Assembly (NCBI GenBank): GCA_012184525.1
Contig: WOFQ01000010.1
Location: forward strand, 124,001-188,000
DNA length: 64,000 nucleotides
Source: Xenoacremonium recifei
Taxonomy: Eukaryota; Ascomycota; Sordariomycetes; Hypocreales; Nectriaceae
Direction of reading: 5' to 3'
Part shown: positions 9,028-21,482 of the stretch, piece after piece
Layout: each line of letters starts with the position of its first letter
Position numbering within the stretch: position 1 is the stretch's first letter
The notes under the pieces: generated by a model
Told to the model about the DNA's origin: nothing
The model's database searches: none
Seen by the model: the letters and a program-made list of their open reading frames with translations, nothing else
Made by a program: the position numbers and the translations under genes

Positions 9028-12000
9028 TCATGCGAGGACCCATTCGCTCCCTCGCTTAATGAACTTATCTAGTAGCATGCTGAGGTCCGCGAGCACAAAT
9101 CGGCACACGTAGAACCCAAAGAACTCTGCCGCATGTCGTGTACACAACTCGAGCCCGACTTGCGTCTTGTCTGCATGCCGCAAACCAGGGTCTTCCACTT
9201 GCCGAGCGATTTGATCTGTTGTACGGCGTTAGTCAGGGAATTACACAACCTCTCGAGGTATTACATACCAATGGCCTGAGCGGCGTCAAACAACCGCGCA
9301 AGTGAATTCATGTACATGGCATTTGGCCCCGTGAACTGGGCCGTCGAGACATCTCGCTTGGCCGGCCGACTCGTAGGGTTTGGCGTCATCGGAAGAGTGG
9401 GAATATTCGGGGCATCCCTTGGGCTATCGTGGCCTGGCAACCGACTGTTGTAAGACCCTCCTAGTCCAACCGCAGAGTTCTTAGACCGTAGGCGTCGCCA
9501 TGAGAATGATGAGGATTTCCCAGAGACGCTAGCTGATCGTGGGACGCCAGACACACCATTCTCATCCACAACAATCGACGCCTCCTTGAAGAAAGAGTTG
9601 GAGCCCTGTACACCAACCTCGTTGCCCAGCTTTCGGGTGAGAGCTGCCTGAACCTGCTCCAGAACACCCTCCAGTGACTGCATTTCCTCTAGCACTGCAT
9701 CGGCGTCGCATGTGTCGACCTTGGCGATTTTCAGGAGAGCGGCTGTGAGGAAATCGCAGTTCGCAATCTTGTCCTCCATGTTCTTCAGCTTGACCCCTTT
9801 GACACGCCATACATCTCGTGGGACAAATAGCTTGGTACTAAGGTATCCGCCCCTTGGGTGTGCTAGAGTCTGGTAGAGGCATCGCATGAGCCAGAAGGGT
9901 CGCAGCATGAAGTCTGTGGGGCATGGTTCGAGCGCTACTGGAGCATCAGATGAGATCGGATTTGGCGATCCAGGATCATTCGGCGAAAGAATACTGTCGT
10001 CAAACAGGTGCAGTCCGCTCGTGTCCATCTTGTCTCGGAATGCCGCTGAGATGGGCGTGGGTATTGCTGGAACTGCGGGTCGTCCGATCCCAAAGGCATT
10101 GCTGGAAGGCGTTCCGGGAGACATATCGGAGTTATCCTCGAGATGGGTGACAGACATGTTACGGCCCCTCAAGCTCCTCAAGCTCGAGGAAGAAAAGTTC
10201 TTCCTCAACTTAGTAGTGGACGGAGACGCAGACCGCGTGGCCATGTTTTCATCCTCGATCTGGCTCAGATGCCCAAATGGTGACGGTTGCAAGCGCCCAT
10301 CAGTCGGGCTGATGTCGAGGTGCGGAGAGGACGGCCGGCGCATGGCACTCGTTGACCGGGGACCGACCGCAGACCCGATGTCTGCCTCTTGCGAGTTGCT
10401 GACTGCCGAATGCGCTGGGTCTTCCTTGTGTAGGGGCAGCGTTGCAGTAAGCTTTGAGGTTTCGATTTTCAGCTGTTTTGGGTTTTGTCCTGAAAGACGA
10501 CGGTTTCGTACGCTCGGGGTGGCAGAGTCAGGTCGTTGCGCCGGCAAATCTGGGAGTGATTGCATCGGGGGTGGTGCCGTTGGTGCTGAGCTCTGGGTGC
10601 CGTTCGAGTAAGGGGACATCTCCGTCACAGTCGCGAGCGATGTCGCTCCCGTTGGAGGGTTCGAACCCATAGAGCTATGCCATGTTCTTGATGTCAAGCC
10701 ACTTGAGTCAGATTCCCGGGGAACGGACTGTTGCTTTGGCTGTTCCATGGTGAACTGCTCAATAGAAAAGTCGCGGGTCATTTCATCCAGGATTCTTTCT
10801 TCCTCATCTGAAGAGTTCTCGTCGTAAAAGTCTGGCATACCCGGAGACCAGGGTTCTGGTGGTCTTTCCACCTCGATCTCTTTGGCCAGTATGTCCTGGG
10901 CCTCACGCTCAGTTTGCCGCACTCGCTCACGCGCCATCTCAACCTTGTGCATGGCATTTGCGACGACATCATCATTAGTGTCTCCCATATCATAGTCATC
11001 CGAGTCCATTGGTTCGTAGCCGTCATCATATGCTGCTTCAATAGCGGCATCTAGTGCCGTGTCAAATTCTGCTTCCGTGTTGCCACTAGGAGCCCGAATA
11101 TGCTTCCTCCGAATGTTGAAAGACGAGGTGCGTGAATGAACAGATGACGTAGTGGAACCGCCCGATTCATCGATGGGATCCAACCACGAGTTCAGACTGT
11201 CCTCTCGAATATGATTATGGTTAGCCGTTTCTCTGTGCTCTATTATCGGATATCCTGAGGTTGTGGAAAGATCGGTCCTGATAGGCTCGTCGTAATCATC
11301 GATTGGCTGTTTCACAGGCGATAGAGGACGGCGAGGAGACAGAGGTGCCGGCATGTACGACGAGTCTCCGGGCCGTTGAAGGATCAAGTTATCCGGTGCT
11401 CTCAAACGGTTTGGCGACCGAGAGAAGGAGGATTGCAACAGGCCATGCTCAGGGGCTAGAGTAGTGACAATGGGTCTCAGCTTGTCCTGAGCGCTACGCC
11501 TCCGCTCAAGGAGGTCCTGTTGCCGTTGTTGATAAGGGTCGACATAAGGCTCCGGCATGAAATTCTCATCCCTCACGATCCTGGTGACGGTTGCTGTCGC
11601 AATGACAGCGCCGTCGTCCGCTTCTTCCTCGTCAAATCGAATCACAGAGTCTGGCCGGTGGATATCACTATCAGGACGGGCAGGTAGCGCTTTTGTGTCC
11701 TCTTCATCCTGCCAAGGAGCCATCTGGTCTAATTCATCTATGCGGCTTGTGTATGTTCCGCGCTATTAGGCGGCAAGCGGTTAATATGAGAAGATTGCGA
11801 CTGGTTAGGTTAATACTTACAATTGCTTCCAGCTTCCGCTTATCTTCCTCGCCTGATGTCCTCTGCAGCACTTGCTGCAGAAGATCACAAGCTTCGGCAT
11901 AGGCTTCCCTTGCGCCTTCGAAGTTTTGCGCATTGTCTAGCTGGACGGCCGTATTGGCCTTTTGAAGAGCCCGGGACAGCATTGCTTTTTGAGACGGCGG

Positions 12001-13005
12001 TTTCTGCCCACGCCCCTTGAGCTCATTGCTTCCCTTGCCCGAACGGCTCCGAGAATGCCCTCGTGGCTGATAGACGGCATCCGTCCCGTCGTAAGGCATG
12101 GCAGGTCTGTTCGTGGCTGCCGAGTCTGGCCGTATTATGGACGTCATGGAGAATTTTGGCAGGTCCTCGGTGCCTTGATAGATCAGGGACTGACTCGGCT
12201 GGCGAGGAACAGCTGATTGTCGCCGGTGCGCAGCTGCACTCGGGCCAGCCCCTCCCGAGCCGATGTGTGAATAGTCAGTTGGAACGGTCTGTTCCAATGA
12301 CGGCAGAGAGATGATCGGAGGCAGTCCTGGCGCAAATTGACCAGCCTCCGACGGCGCAGCTGATATAGAGGGGGCCTCTACCTTGGGACCCGAAGACGAG
12401 CTCTGGCGCCTATGCTTCTGCAGCTTCCGGGGTGATTGTCGTACCGACGGCGGAGACTGGTTCACAGCAGTAATCGCATCGGAGCTGGGACGGCGGCCAA
12501 ATCGAGAACCCTGCGCGCGCTGGGTGAGAAGTGATGCGCGACTGGAGCCGGTCGAGGCAGACCAGCGGTTCAGGTTCCAGAGGGAGTCGTTGGACGGCGA
12601 GGTGGTGGAATTGGCGGTCGAGGATCGCGGTGGAGTTTGCGGACGCTGCCCCTGGCCGGCGATAGGAGACGGACCCCGCGTAGCAGCGGCAGCGGCAGCG
12701 GCAGAGACAGTGGCAGCAGTGCCGTTCGCAGACGCGGTCGAGTTATAGAGGCCTTGCGCGAGATGCGGCGGAGGCAGCAGAGACGAGGTCCGGGGCAGGC
12801 GGGCGGCGGAGTAGCCGTTGTTCAGCGACGGCGACGGCGTGTGGCGGGCAGTTCGAGGCGCTGTCGCAGTCGCTGGAATGTGAAGTCGCGAGCTGGCGGG
12901 AGCTGAGGTGGAGAGGCTGGAGGAGGCCGGGGACGGTGTGGCGGCGTCGTTGTTGGAGGATGAGGAGGATGAGGTTATATCGTGGGAGAGTTGAGACCTG
13001 TGCAT
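9028..13005 (-). CDS. Large MIT-domain protein (microtubule interacting and trafficking)
   Basis: Three exons (13005-11821, 11762-9269, 9215-9028) encode 1288 residues. The first about 310 residues are Ser/Ala/Pro-rich and disordered, with an Ala run encoded by a GGCAGC repeat. At about 330-405 lies a MIT domain: SQKAMLSRALQKAN, then VQLDNAQNFEGAREAYAEA and LLQQVLQ, closing with YTSRIDELDQM across the first splice junction. A long acidic, Ser/Pro-rich middle follows. The C-terminal about 250 residues are more ordered (FMLRPFWLMRCLYQTL, LSTKLFVPRDVW) and end with ADLSMLLDKFIKRGSEW in the last exon. MIT domains bind ESCRT-III tails, so a role in endosomal or membrane remodelling is likely but inferred. 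There is no AAA ATPase domain, so it is not Vps4. The role of the C-terminal region is not known to me. Confidence 0.88.
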
Positions 13006-13795
13006 CCTCCGTCAAGGTGGTTGCGAGGGGACCGTCGCTCGGCCCAATTCCCCTTTACTCTATGTATCTAGCGGCGTCCGGGTCCTGAACGGTTTAGTCG
13101 TAGTTGGTCGTAGGCGTCGAGGGAGATCGTCGTCGTGGTCTGGTCGGAGTCGGAGTCGGAGCGCCGTCCATGAGGTGCTCTTCGGGAGGTATGTACTCGA
13201 TCACTCACTCACACGGCGTCAGACGCATCACAGCCAGCTGCCGGGTTCGAGAAGGCGTCGCGGCTTTGCACGCACGGGAGTGATCACCGGAGGCTAGAAA
13301 CTAGAAGCTGCGAGAGAAGTGCCAGAAACAGAGCCAAGAAGCCCCCATCAAGCCCCCCCGTCCCGTCCAAATCCATGTTCAGGGGACGGGCGAGGTACCT
13401 GCAGGTATCAGTTCTGGCGCTAACGTAGTGCCAGCCGCACTTCCTCCGGGGCCTACGCTGTATGACCAGCCGTACCCTGCCCGCTATTGGCTGCCTGGAG
13501 GTACCTCGACTCTACCTGGGGCCGCCATCTTGCGGCGAACTGCTTGTGCCGCGCCTGCTAATCCTGACTCGTGTGGGCCGTTCCCGTTCCGCTGCATCAG
13601 GAGTCAAGCCACGCGGTGTGTCCCATGCATTCCACCAGAGCTATGCATCAATCGGGATTCTCCGAGACCTGCTGCTTAGTAGCATACCAGACCGTGCATC
13701 GCATCGCGTCAGGCAAAGAAGGCTGTCTAAAGCTTCCCCAGAGCTGCCCTTGCGACAGCTGCTGCGTCCAGTTCACCACCAACTTCGCATTCACC
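13006..13795. other. Divergent promoter region, MIT gene and CTNNBL1-like gene
   Basis: About 790 nt between divergent start codons. It is G+C-rich, with GGTACC palindromes at 13394-13399 and 13500-13505 within CCTGCAGG/CCTGGAGG-like context. Short open frames here overlap on both strands and show no family resemblance. No TATA box is obvious. Confidence 0.45.
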
Positions 13796-15685
13796 ATGGC
13801 TAGTGTTGACGACATATTCAAGGTGAGCCCACATTTGGTTTTTGTACATGTTCAATTAATTTGGATTTGACTAGCTAACTCATTCTCTAGAGCTCTGGTG
13901 TTTCTTCTAAGAGAAAGCTTGACCCTATCCGAGATCCAAGTTTGTCGCATCCCTTCGAGCCGAGAGAGCCTAAGCATTATTGTCTCCATACATACTAACA
14001 CCGATTTTCCAGACGAGATCTACAAGTCTGCGAAGCTCGAGGCGAACGGATCCAGCCGCCATGCTCAAGTAGAAGACGACGATGATGAAGAGGCTGGCCC
14101 AGCCCTCCCACCCGCAGACGACGAAGATGGCGACTTCGGACCCGACTTACCCCCAGACGATGACGAGGGACGATTTTTTGGAGGAGGAATTACCCAGGAG
14201 GAGTCCAAAGTTCTGGATTATGTCGAGGGAGCCGACACCGGCGCAGCGCCAGAGAAGATTGATGCGGGATGGCTCCGCAAGACAGCTTTGAACTTCGAGA
14301 AGCGAATATCAAAGAACGCCGAGCTACGGGCCAAATTCGAAGATCAACCACAAAAATTCATCGCTAGCGAAGGCGACCTCGACGCCGACATTAAGGCGCT
14401 CTCGGTACTTTCAGAGCATCCCGAGCTATACCCAGAGTTTGTGAAAACAGGATGTGTTGCCAGCTTGGTCAGCCTGTTAGCCCACGAGAATACAGACATC
14501 GCCATTGATGCGATAGAGATTATGGGCGAGTTGACCGACGAGGACGTTGAAGCAGAAGAGGAGCATTGGAACGGTCTCGTTGATGCTTTGTTAGAGGCAG
14601 ATCTTCTGGGTCTCCTCGTCTCGAATTTCTCACGCCTAAACGAAGACGACGAAGCGGATCGAAGTGGTGTCTATCACGCGCTGGGAATAATGGAAAACCT
14701 ATGTTCTCGGCCATCAGCGGCGGAGCGAGTTGGACAGGACAAGAAGCTTTTACAATGGCTGCTTAAGCGAGTCCAGCGCAAAGAAGATTCGGTCAGCCAA
14801 AACAAACAATATGCGGCAGAGATTCTAGCTATTCTATCACAAGCGTCGTCTTCCAATCGCGAGCATCTCGCCAAGCTGGATGCGATTGACGTGATGCTGC
14901 AACTAGTAGCCCCTTACCGAAGAGGCGACCCCGACAAGGGAAGCGAGGAGGAGGAGTACATGGAAAACCTGTTCGAATCGCTTACATGTCTGGTGGATGA
15001 GCCCCAAGGCAAGGCCAAGTTCTTGGACGCTGAAGGAATTGAGCTCTGCCTCATAATGATCAAAGAGGGCAAGAAGAGCAAACCTCCAGCGTTGCGACTC
15101 CTGGACCACGCTGCTGGAGGAAATACTGGCGCAGAAGTATGCCAAAAGCTTGTCGAGGCAGGAGGCTTGAAGACGACTTTTACACTCTTCATGAAGACAC
15201 AAGACCACCGCTTAATAGAGCACCTCCTGGGTATATTCGCATCTATGCTGCGACTTCTTCCAGGCGAATCAGCAGAACGAATACGGACACTCGCCAAATT
15301 CGTCGAGAAGGACTACGAGAAGATCGCGAAGCTCGTAAAGATCCGACGAGACTACAGCTCCCGTGTCAAGCGGGCAGAGGAAGAAAGCGGAGGACATCGG
15401 GAGAAGATGACGAAGGAGGAGCGGGAAGAGGCAGACGTGGCTCTCCTGCTGCAGAGGATAGACGCCGGCTTGTTTCAATTGCAGACGGTGGATATGATCC
15501 TCGCATGGTTGGTAGCGGAGGACGACGGCGCGAGGAAGAAGATAAAAGCACTGCTTGCCGAGCGAGACGAGACCTTGAGTGTCGTTGCAGCCACACTGAA
15601 GGACCAACTTGAGGGCCTTGACACCACGGAGGAGAATCAGGATATGCGGGAAATGTTAGGCACTCTAGTCGAGTTCGTTCAGTAA
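13796..15685 (+). CDS. Beta-catenin-like protein 1 (CTNNBL1) homologue, spliceosome-associated ARM protein
   Basis: Three exons (13796-13822, 13891-13939, 14013-15685) encode 582 residues. The N-terminus MASVDDIFK joins SSGVSSKRKLDPIRDP and then NEIYKSAKL; this short N-terminal block before an acidic stretch with repeated Asp/Glu and 'GPxLPPDDDE' motifs is typical of fungal CTNNBL1. From about residue 120 the protein is helical and ARM-repeat-like: FEKRISKNAELRAKF, DIKALSVLSEHPELYPEFV, IAIDAIEIMGELTDEDV, LFESLTCLVDEPQGK. Family knowledge: CTNNBL1 associates with the Prp19/CDC5L complex in the nucleus and aids pre-mRNA splicing. The second intron donor is GTTTGT, weaker than its neighbours, so retention there would break the frame early. 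Two small 5' exons are a normal fungal pattern. Confidence 0.93.
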
Positions 15686-15851
15686 CTCAATATCAAACGG
15701 CGCCACACAAGGGAACGCCATCAGGACGCCCAATCCCCCAGTCCATCCCCATATCTATCATGTTCTCCTTTCCAGGTATTGGCATCAACTCTGGAGCAAC
15801 CAATCTGTTTCCCTGCCCAGCGAGTAAACCACAACCATTCTAATCATCCAC

Positions 15852-16485
15852 TCAAGCAGCCGAGGGGGGCACTGGCTTCACGTCGAACACGGCGCTGAGC
15901 AGGTTCTTCACGACACCAGCCTGGCCCTTCTTCCCTGCCGCCTGGATATCCTTGATCTGCTTGTCGGCCTCCTTGTTGGCCTCATCCTCAGCCTCCTTGT
16001 TGCCCTTGCTGTGCTGCACACCCAGTCTCGTTAGCCTTCACCAGTCGTCGCTTTGGAGTCTTGTCTTGTCGTCGTACCTCGGCCTCGAACTTCTTGTACT
16101 CGTCCTCCTTCTGGGCCTTGTACTCGGCTATTTCCCGCTTGGCCTCATCGCGAGCCTCCTTGACGCGCTTTGTGCGGTCTGGCTGGGGTTAGATGGTCGG
16201 GTCGGGCGGTATCGGGCGTGGGGGGAAGAGCAGACTCACATTCTCGGGCTGGGTGCTGTGTTAGCCTGGGCGCGCAGGGGATGGGAGGAGGAACTCACCT
16301 TTCTGGACAATCTTTGAGGCTTCTCGCTCGGCCTGGATGGGTGTTAGTTGGTGCGCAGGGTGGTGGGAGGATGCGATGGGCGTACGTCGAGGAGGGTCTG
16401 GATGCCAGCAGAGTTCTGGGCGGACTGTTCGTTGCGTCAGCGTCAGCGCTGGAGTCTTGCGATGCCGTTGTGGGCAGCTCACCAT
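15852..16485 (-). CDS. vma10: V-type proton ATPase subunit G
   Basis: Six coding exons on the minus strand (16485-16483, 16424-16386, 16332-16299, 16248-16240, 16178-16078, 16013-15852) encode 115 residues. Spliced protein begins MSAQNSAGIQTLLDAERE and continues KIVQKAREYRTKRVKEARDE. This matches the conserved peripheral-stalk subunit G, a single long helix pairing with subunit E in the V1 sector. The first coding exon is only the ATG. The fourth coding exon is nine nucleotides and supplies most of the codons for Ala-Arg-Glu-Tyr, residues conserved in yeast Vma10 (KARKYR). All five introns are 50-64 nt and canonical. Introns 1 and 2 (58+53 nt) together are divisible by three, so joint retention keeps the downstream frame until a stop in intron 3. 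The gene ends 166 nt from the convergent CTNNBL1-like gene. Confidence 0.93.
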
Positions 16486-16949
16486 GGTGGCTAGATCGGG
16501 AGGTGGTTGATCCTGGAGATGCGCAGATGACGGGATGCGGCAGGAGTCGAGGCGGCGCGATGGTGGGAGATGTTGAAGTTGAGGTTAGGTTACGTCTTCA
16601 CCAAGCTGGGACTTGGAGGTTGCTCTAAGCTAGGACGGGAGCTCGTTAAACTGTCAGGTACCTTGTCCCCTGTAGTTTACCGCCTGGGGCCGGAGGTACA
16701 CCAGGTAAGTGGGTCAGCTTGGGCGCTATTGGATGGATCTAATCGCACTGTCGCAGCGCCGCTATCCAGGGCCTTCACGTCATGGGCCGACTTTTTGTCC
16801 TTCCTTTCATCCCATTCCATGATCATTTGCGCAGGGCGTCCCTCGACTCAATTGCGCCCAATTCGAGCTCACCGAGCTAGAACTTGCATCTCCCTCGACC
16901 TTATACTCGCAAAGACTCTCCGAAGACCCCGCGCCGGAGCGAAATCACC
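16486..16949. other. Divergent promoter, vma10 and PET117
   Basis: About 460 nt between the divergent start codons of vma10 and PET117. It contains AGGTACC/GGTACA elements around 16655-16710, like those in the 13.4 kb region. No RNA gene or repeat is seen. Confidence 0.45.
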
Positions 16950-17297
16950 ATGTCCCGTGCTTCAAAGCTCACCCTACTGGGGACGTCTTTGGCCTGCGTC
17001 GGCACCATCGCAATTGTTCACTTCCAGCAGAAGTTCGAGAAAGATGTACGTCAATGCAAAGACTGCAATTCGCTCGCCATTCCTTTGCATTTCACGGCCA
17101 TGAGAAGAGACTGCTAACCTTGAACCGCATCACAGGCTATGCACGAGGGCGTTGTCCGCGACATGGAGCAGCAGCGGATAAAGCGCGAGCGACAACTCGA
17201 CTTCGAAATGCAAAAGGCTCTAGAGGAGGAGTACAAGCGGGAGCAGACTGTTCACGACGCGATAGCGGCAGCAGAGAAAGATCTTCCAAATCGATAA
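16950..17297 (+). CDS. PET117: Cytochrome c oxidase assembly protein PET117
   Basis: Two exons (16950-17045, 17136-17297) with a 90-nt intron encode 85 residues. The protein starts MSRASKLTLLGTSLACVG, has a single hydrophobic helix (about residues 8-24), then HFQQKFEKD joined across the intron to AMHEGVVRDMEQQR and a highly charged helix ending PNR. This is the compact PET117 pattern: an N-terminal membrane anchor and a charged matrix segment with a conserved 'MH.GV.rD.eqq' block. In yeast and animals PET117 supports assembly of complex IV in the mitochondrial inner membrane, working with the haem A synthase Cox15. Length is typical. It is divergent from vma10 and convergent with RPB2. Confidence is high although the protein is too short for independent domain checks. 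Confidence 0.9.
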
Positions 17298-17599
17298 CGC
17301 TGGCCAGCCACGAAATCATGACCTGTACCACAACTTGTATGTATAGACCGCAAAAGCACATGTTGGATACGAATTGTACTGCACTCTCGGCTCTATTCTG
17401 TAATGCAAATTTTCTCCTGCTATCCTGCCTCCCCCGTGATGCTCAATTAATTTACAAAATCCGAATTGCGCCAGTACAAAATACACATCAAGAACCCTGG
17501 CCCAACTCGCCGGCAGTGATTATCCCCCCGAGCCTCTAATTTCGTGGCAGAGCACTTGCAGACTAGGCCACCTATTTTCACCCATCCATCCCAGTTACT
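17298..17599. other. Convergent 3' flank, PET117 and RPB2
   Basis: About 300 nt between two converging stop codons, holding both 3' UTRs. No gene is seen. Confidence 0.4.
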
Positions 17600-20500
17600 C
17601 TATCTGATAGAAACTCCCGAACGGTTGGTAAACATTCTGGCGGCGATGTTCATCGCCTGGAGCTCCTGGAAGAGGAGCTTGGCTGCGTATGGAATATGGA
17701 TCTGTGCAATCTTGGTCTTGTTCTTGCACGGCCGGCATTCGAATGACTGCTTCGAAAGGTTCCTGAGATGGTGTTAGTTGACGTCGTAACATTTCAACGG
17801 CTTGGAGTACTTACGCAATAGGAGTCATGAGACCACAGATCTCGCAGACGTGAACTCGGAAGGCATCCGAGACTTCGAAGAGTCGTTCTTTGAGGAATGC
17901 GGCGGCGCCGTGAGCAATCATACAGTCACGTTCCATTTCTCCGAACCGCAAACCACCGTCTCGGGCACGACCTTCGACGGGCTGTCGAGTCATGATCTGG
18001 ACGGGACCTCGGGCTCGGGCGTGGATCTTGTCGTCGACCATGTGACGCAGTCGCTGGTAGTACGTCGGTCCAAAGAAGACCTGCGCACGCAGCTTCTTGC
18101 CGGTGTGGCCGTTGTACATGATCTCGAAGCCTCGAGACTGGTATCCATGCTTCCGAAGTAGGTCGGAGACAGAGTCCACCGTCACATCCGTAAAGGGGGT
18201 GGCATCGCCCTCCATACCCTCCAGTGTGGATACCTTGCTCAGCAAACATTCGACCAAATGGGCAATGGTCATTCGGGACGGGATAGCGTGCGGGTTAATG
18301 ATGATATCGGGTGTGATACCCTCTCGCGTGAATGGCATATCCTCTTGTCGGTACGTGACACCAATAGTACCCTTTTGACCGTGTCGAGAAGCGAACTTAT
18401 CTCCAATCTGGGGGATCTTGGTCGTTCTTACACGAACCTTGACGTATTTGACGTTGTCGGCATTGACGGTCAGAATGACTTGGTCAATGATACCGTTTTC
18501 CGTGCTTCGAAGAGGGGTAGAAATATCACGTCGTTGATGCGCCGTGGTTCGCGTTCCCAGGTCCTGATTCTCTTGGTCGATTGGCGCCGTCTTCCCGATG
18601 ATGATGTCCTCACCGGACACTCTCACACCCGGGGCCACGATACCGTCGTCATCCAGCTTGTCGTATGTTCCGTGCTTCATGCGTAGCGTAGTGGGTTGGA
18701 ACGGCTTCTCAAAGACTTCCGTGTAGTTGAGACCCACCTTCTTCTCCTGATCCGAGTACGACCGGAAGAAGAGACTTCGGAACAAACCTCGGTCAATACT
18801 GCTCTGATTCATAATAACTGAGTCTTCTTGGTTGTAACCGGAGTAGCAGGCGATCGCAACGATGGCATTTTGTCCAGCTGGAAGTTCACGGAACTTTAGG
18901 AATTCCATCGATCGAGTCGTGGCCAATGGCTTCTGGGGATAATAAAGAATGTTGGCCATAGTATCCATTCGCCTGTTGTAGTTCGTCAAGAAGAAACCCA
19001 TGGCCTGTTTACCCATGGCAGATTGGTAGGTGTTACGGGGAGACTGCATGAACTGGTCAGTATTTGGACGTAAGCGGCATTGGCTTCAACATACCTGGTT
19101 GTGATCGGGGAACGGAATGATACTAGCACAGATACCAAGTATCATACTCGGGTGGATTTCACAGTGAGTATACATGTGAGTAGTCGGGTTGGTCTTGACC
19201 CTCAATCGCTTGTTCGGATCGTCCATCGGGTCTTCGTCAACATTGATACCAGCCTTCTGCATGCGGTAAAGATCGAGATCCTCTGGCGTCATGCAAATCA
19301 TGGCAGTCTCTTCTTCTTCGGCATCGAGATACTCGATAGCGCCGGCACGAATCAGGCCCTCCCAGCCAATCTTCTTGTTGTAGCTGTTCTGGGGGTCCGC
19401 CTGTTCCTTGGCAAGCTGATTCACCAAGTCCTTCGTCAATATCAAAGAGCCCTTGGCGACACCGGTTTCGAGATCGTCTTCCTGTTGAACCGTGAATACT
19501 GGTCGCATGACGCGTCCAGCATCAGAGAACACCTTGAACTCCCGATCTCTGATATCGCGAACCAGTGACACTTCATACTGAAGGTAGGACTTTCTTCGCG
19601 TATCCAAAACCTGTCCGACAAGGTGCTTCGGATCTTGGTGCACACCAACCCAGACTCCGTTGACGAAGATTTTGGTGGCGTGGGGGTATCTCAGAGGTTC
19701 GTATTCTTCAACAACCTCCATTCCTCGGTTGATCATGAACTCAATCAATGGCTCGGATGGAGAGCCAACACTGACGTAACACATCAGTGACAAATTCTTG
19801 ACAAGACCACAAGCCTGTCCTTCTGGCGTTTCTGCCGGACACACCAGGCCCCAATGAGTGTTGTGCAATTGGCGTGGCTTGGCCAGTTTGCCATCTCTGC
19901 CAATTGGCGTGTTGGTACGTCGCAAGTGAGACAAGGTTGACGCGAAAGTATATCGGTTGAGCACCTGGGACACACCAGCCGTGGAGCTCATGGCCTTCTT
20001 TTGATCTCCCCAGTTGCCAGTTGCCAGCGAGTATTTCAAGCCATTCGATAATGTGCCGGGCTTGATGCCGACCGCCAGGTTGAAATGTCGGTTTCCCTCG
20101 ACACACCTCTTCAGGTAGTTCGAAAGCTCTGTGTTCATCCTCCGCATGATGCCACGGAACAGCTTGGCAAGCAAAGGTCCCGCCAAATCCAGACGCTTCT
20201 TGCCAAAGTGATCACGGTCGTCGGGATCACGTCGTCCCAAAGCACACTGCAGAAGCTTGTGTACCATGTACCCCAAGAAGAAAGCCTTTCTTGTTTCACT
20301 TCCCTCGCTTTGAGAGATGTGAGGTAGGGTTTCCTTCTGAAGGATGTCCTTAGCCACACGGACACGCTTCTCACGACCAAGGCCTGCTTGATCTCGGTTG
20401 CCACGCTTTCCGATGAAATCCAAAGCGACTTCTCGGTCCTGGACACAGAACGCTTCCTCAATACAAGGTCGAAGCATCTCCAGCATCTGTCTGTCATTTC

Positions 20501-21482
20501 TGTCGTAGCAGATATGGTTCAGAATATCCTCGTCCGATACGACACCCAGCGCCCGGAAGACGATAGCAACCGGGAGATCTGACTTGACGAACGGCAGTGT
20601 TGTATGAATGGTCTGTCCGAAACCACCCCTAGCGGAATCACCTTTGCCATACAACTTCAACATAAGACTGGAGATGAGCCGGGATCCCTTCTCAAGAGCG
20701 CTCCTGATCTCAGCTGTGTAGGTGTAAGGGCTTGGTTGAGCCTTTTTGAAGACTTGAACGATGTTGGCAGCAGAACGCTCTTGGGCAATGAGCACTTTCT
20801 CGCTTCCGTTAATGACGAAATAACCACCTTGATCGTAGGGACATTCGTTTACCATGAACAGGTTGTCGTCAGTCTCGCGGCTAAGATGGCAAATCTTGGA
20901 TTTGACCATAATAGGCAGCTTTCCGACGAAAACCATGTCCTTCCAGTCGTCTTTACCAGCACCGTCGTCCTCGCCTGATTCCTCAACCTCCCAAACAAGC
21001 TTCGTTGGGTTCTCTCCAGTCTTTGCGTACTCATCTCGCTGGGCATCGTCCATCTCGTGCAAGGGAACTTCCTTCTCTACGGCCACAGACACCTTCTTTG
21101 TAATTTTGATATAGAGAGGAGCCGAGTATGTCAGGTTTCGGTCTCGACATTCGTAGGGAAGAAGCGAGGTCACAGTGCCATCAGTCTCGCTGATTGTAGG
21201 TCGCGAAACCATGACACTGCCAAACTTGATCTCATATCGGCGCAAAGCGATGGTCTGGCCCGGCGGAGATGGAGGATTCGGCTGGTCGAGGGAGATGACA
21301 GAATACTCGTTTACGAGATCCTGGATGGTCGTCTGGGTAAACTCGTCGAAGGAATCGGTTTGCTGGGATGCAAGGCCCTTGGATTCGAAGAAGGACGAAA
21401 TAACCGTCCAGCAATCCTCGGGGGTGATGCCCTCATCTTCATCGTAGTTATCGTACTCGTAATCCTCCTCGTAGTCCGCCAT
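17600..21482 (-). CDS. RPB2: DNA-directed RNA polymerase II second-largest subunit
   Basis: Three exons (21482-19095, 19043-17815, 17762-17600) encode 1259 residues, the usual length. The start is the ATG giving MADYEEDYEYDNYDEDEGIT; a frame-open extension upstream begins with a non-ATG codon and is rejected. Hallmarks include LVCPAETPEGQACGL of the fork region, the Asp of GYNQEDSVIMNQSS near the catalytic centre, GDKFASRHGQKG and the C-terminal zinc clamp made by CEIC in exon 2 and CRPC in exon 3. The second intron therefore splits the zinc-binding module. The subunit forms half of the active-site cleft that transcribes mRNA genes. This locus is widely used as a fungal phylogenetic marker, so it is the best part of the window for identifying the species. 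Codon use is strongly biased to C-ending codons, as expected for a highly expressed gene. Confidence 0.98.

Noticed and set aside
10655..10668. GGTTCGAACCC-like tRNA B-box
   Set aside because: It lies inside the MIT-domain coding exon and no cloverleaf or A-box fits around it.
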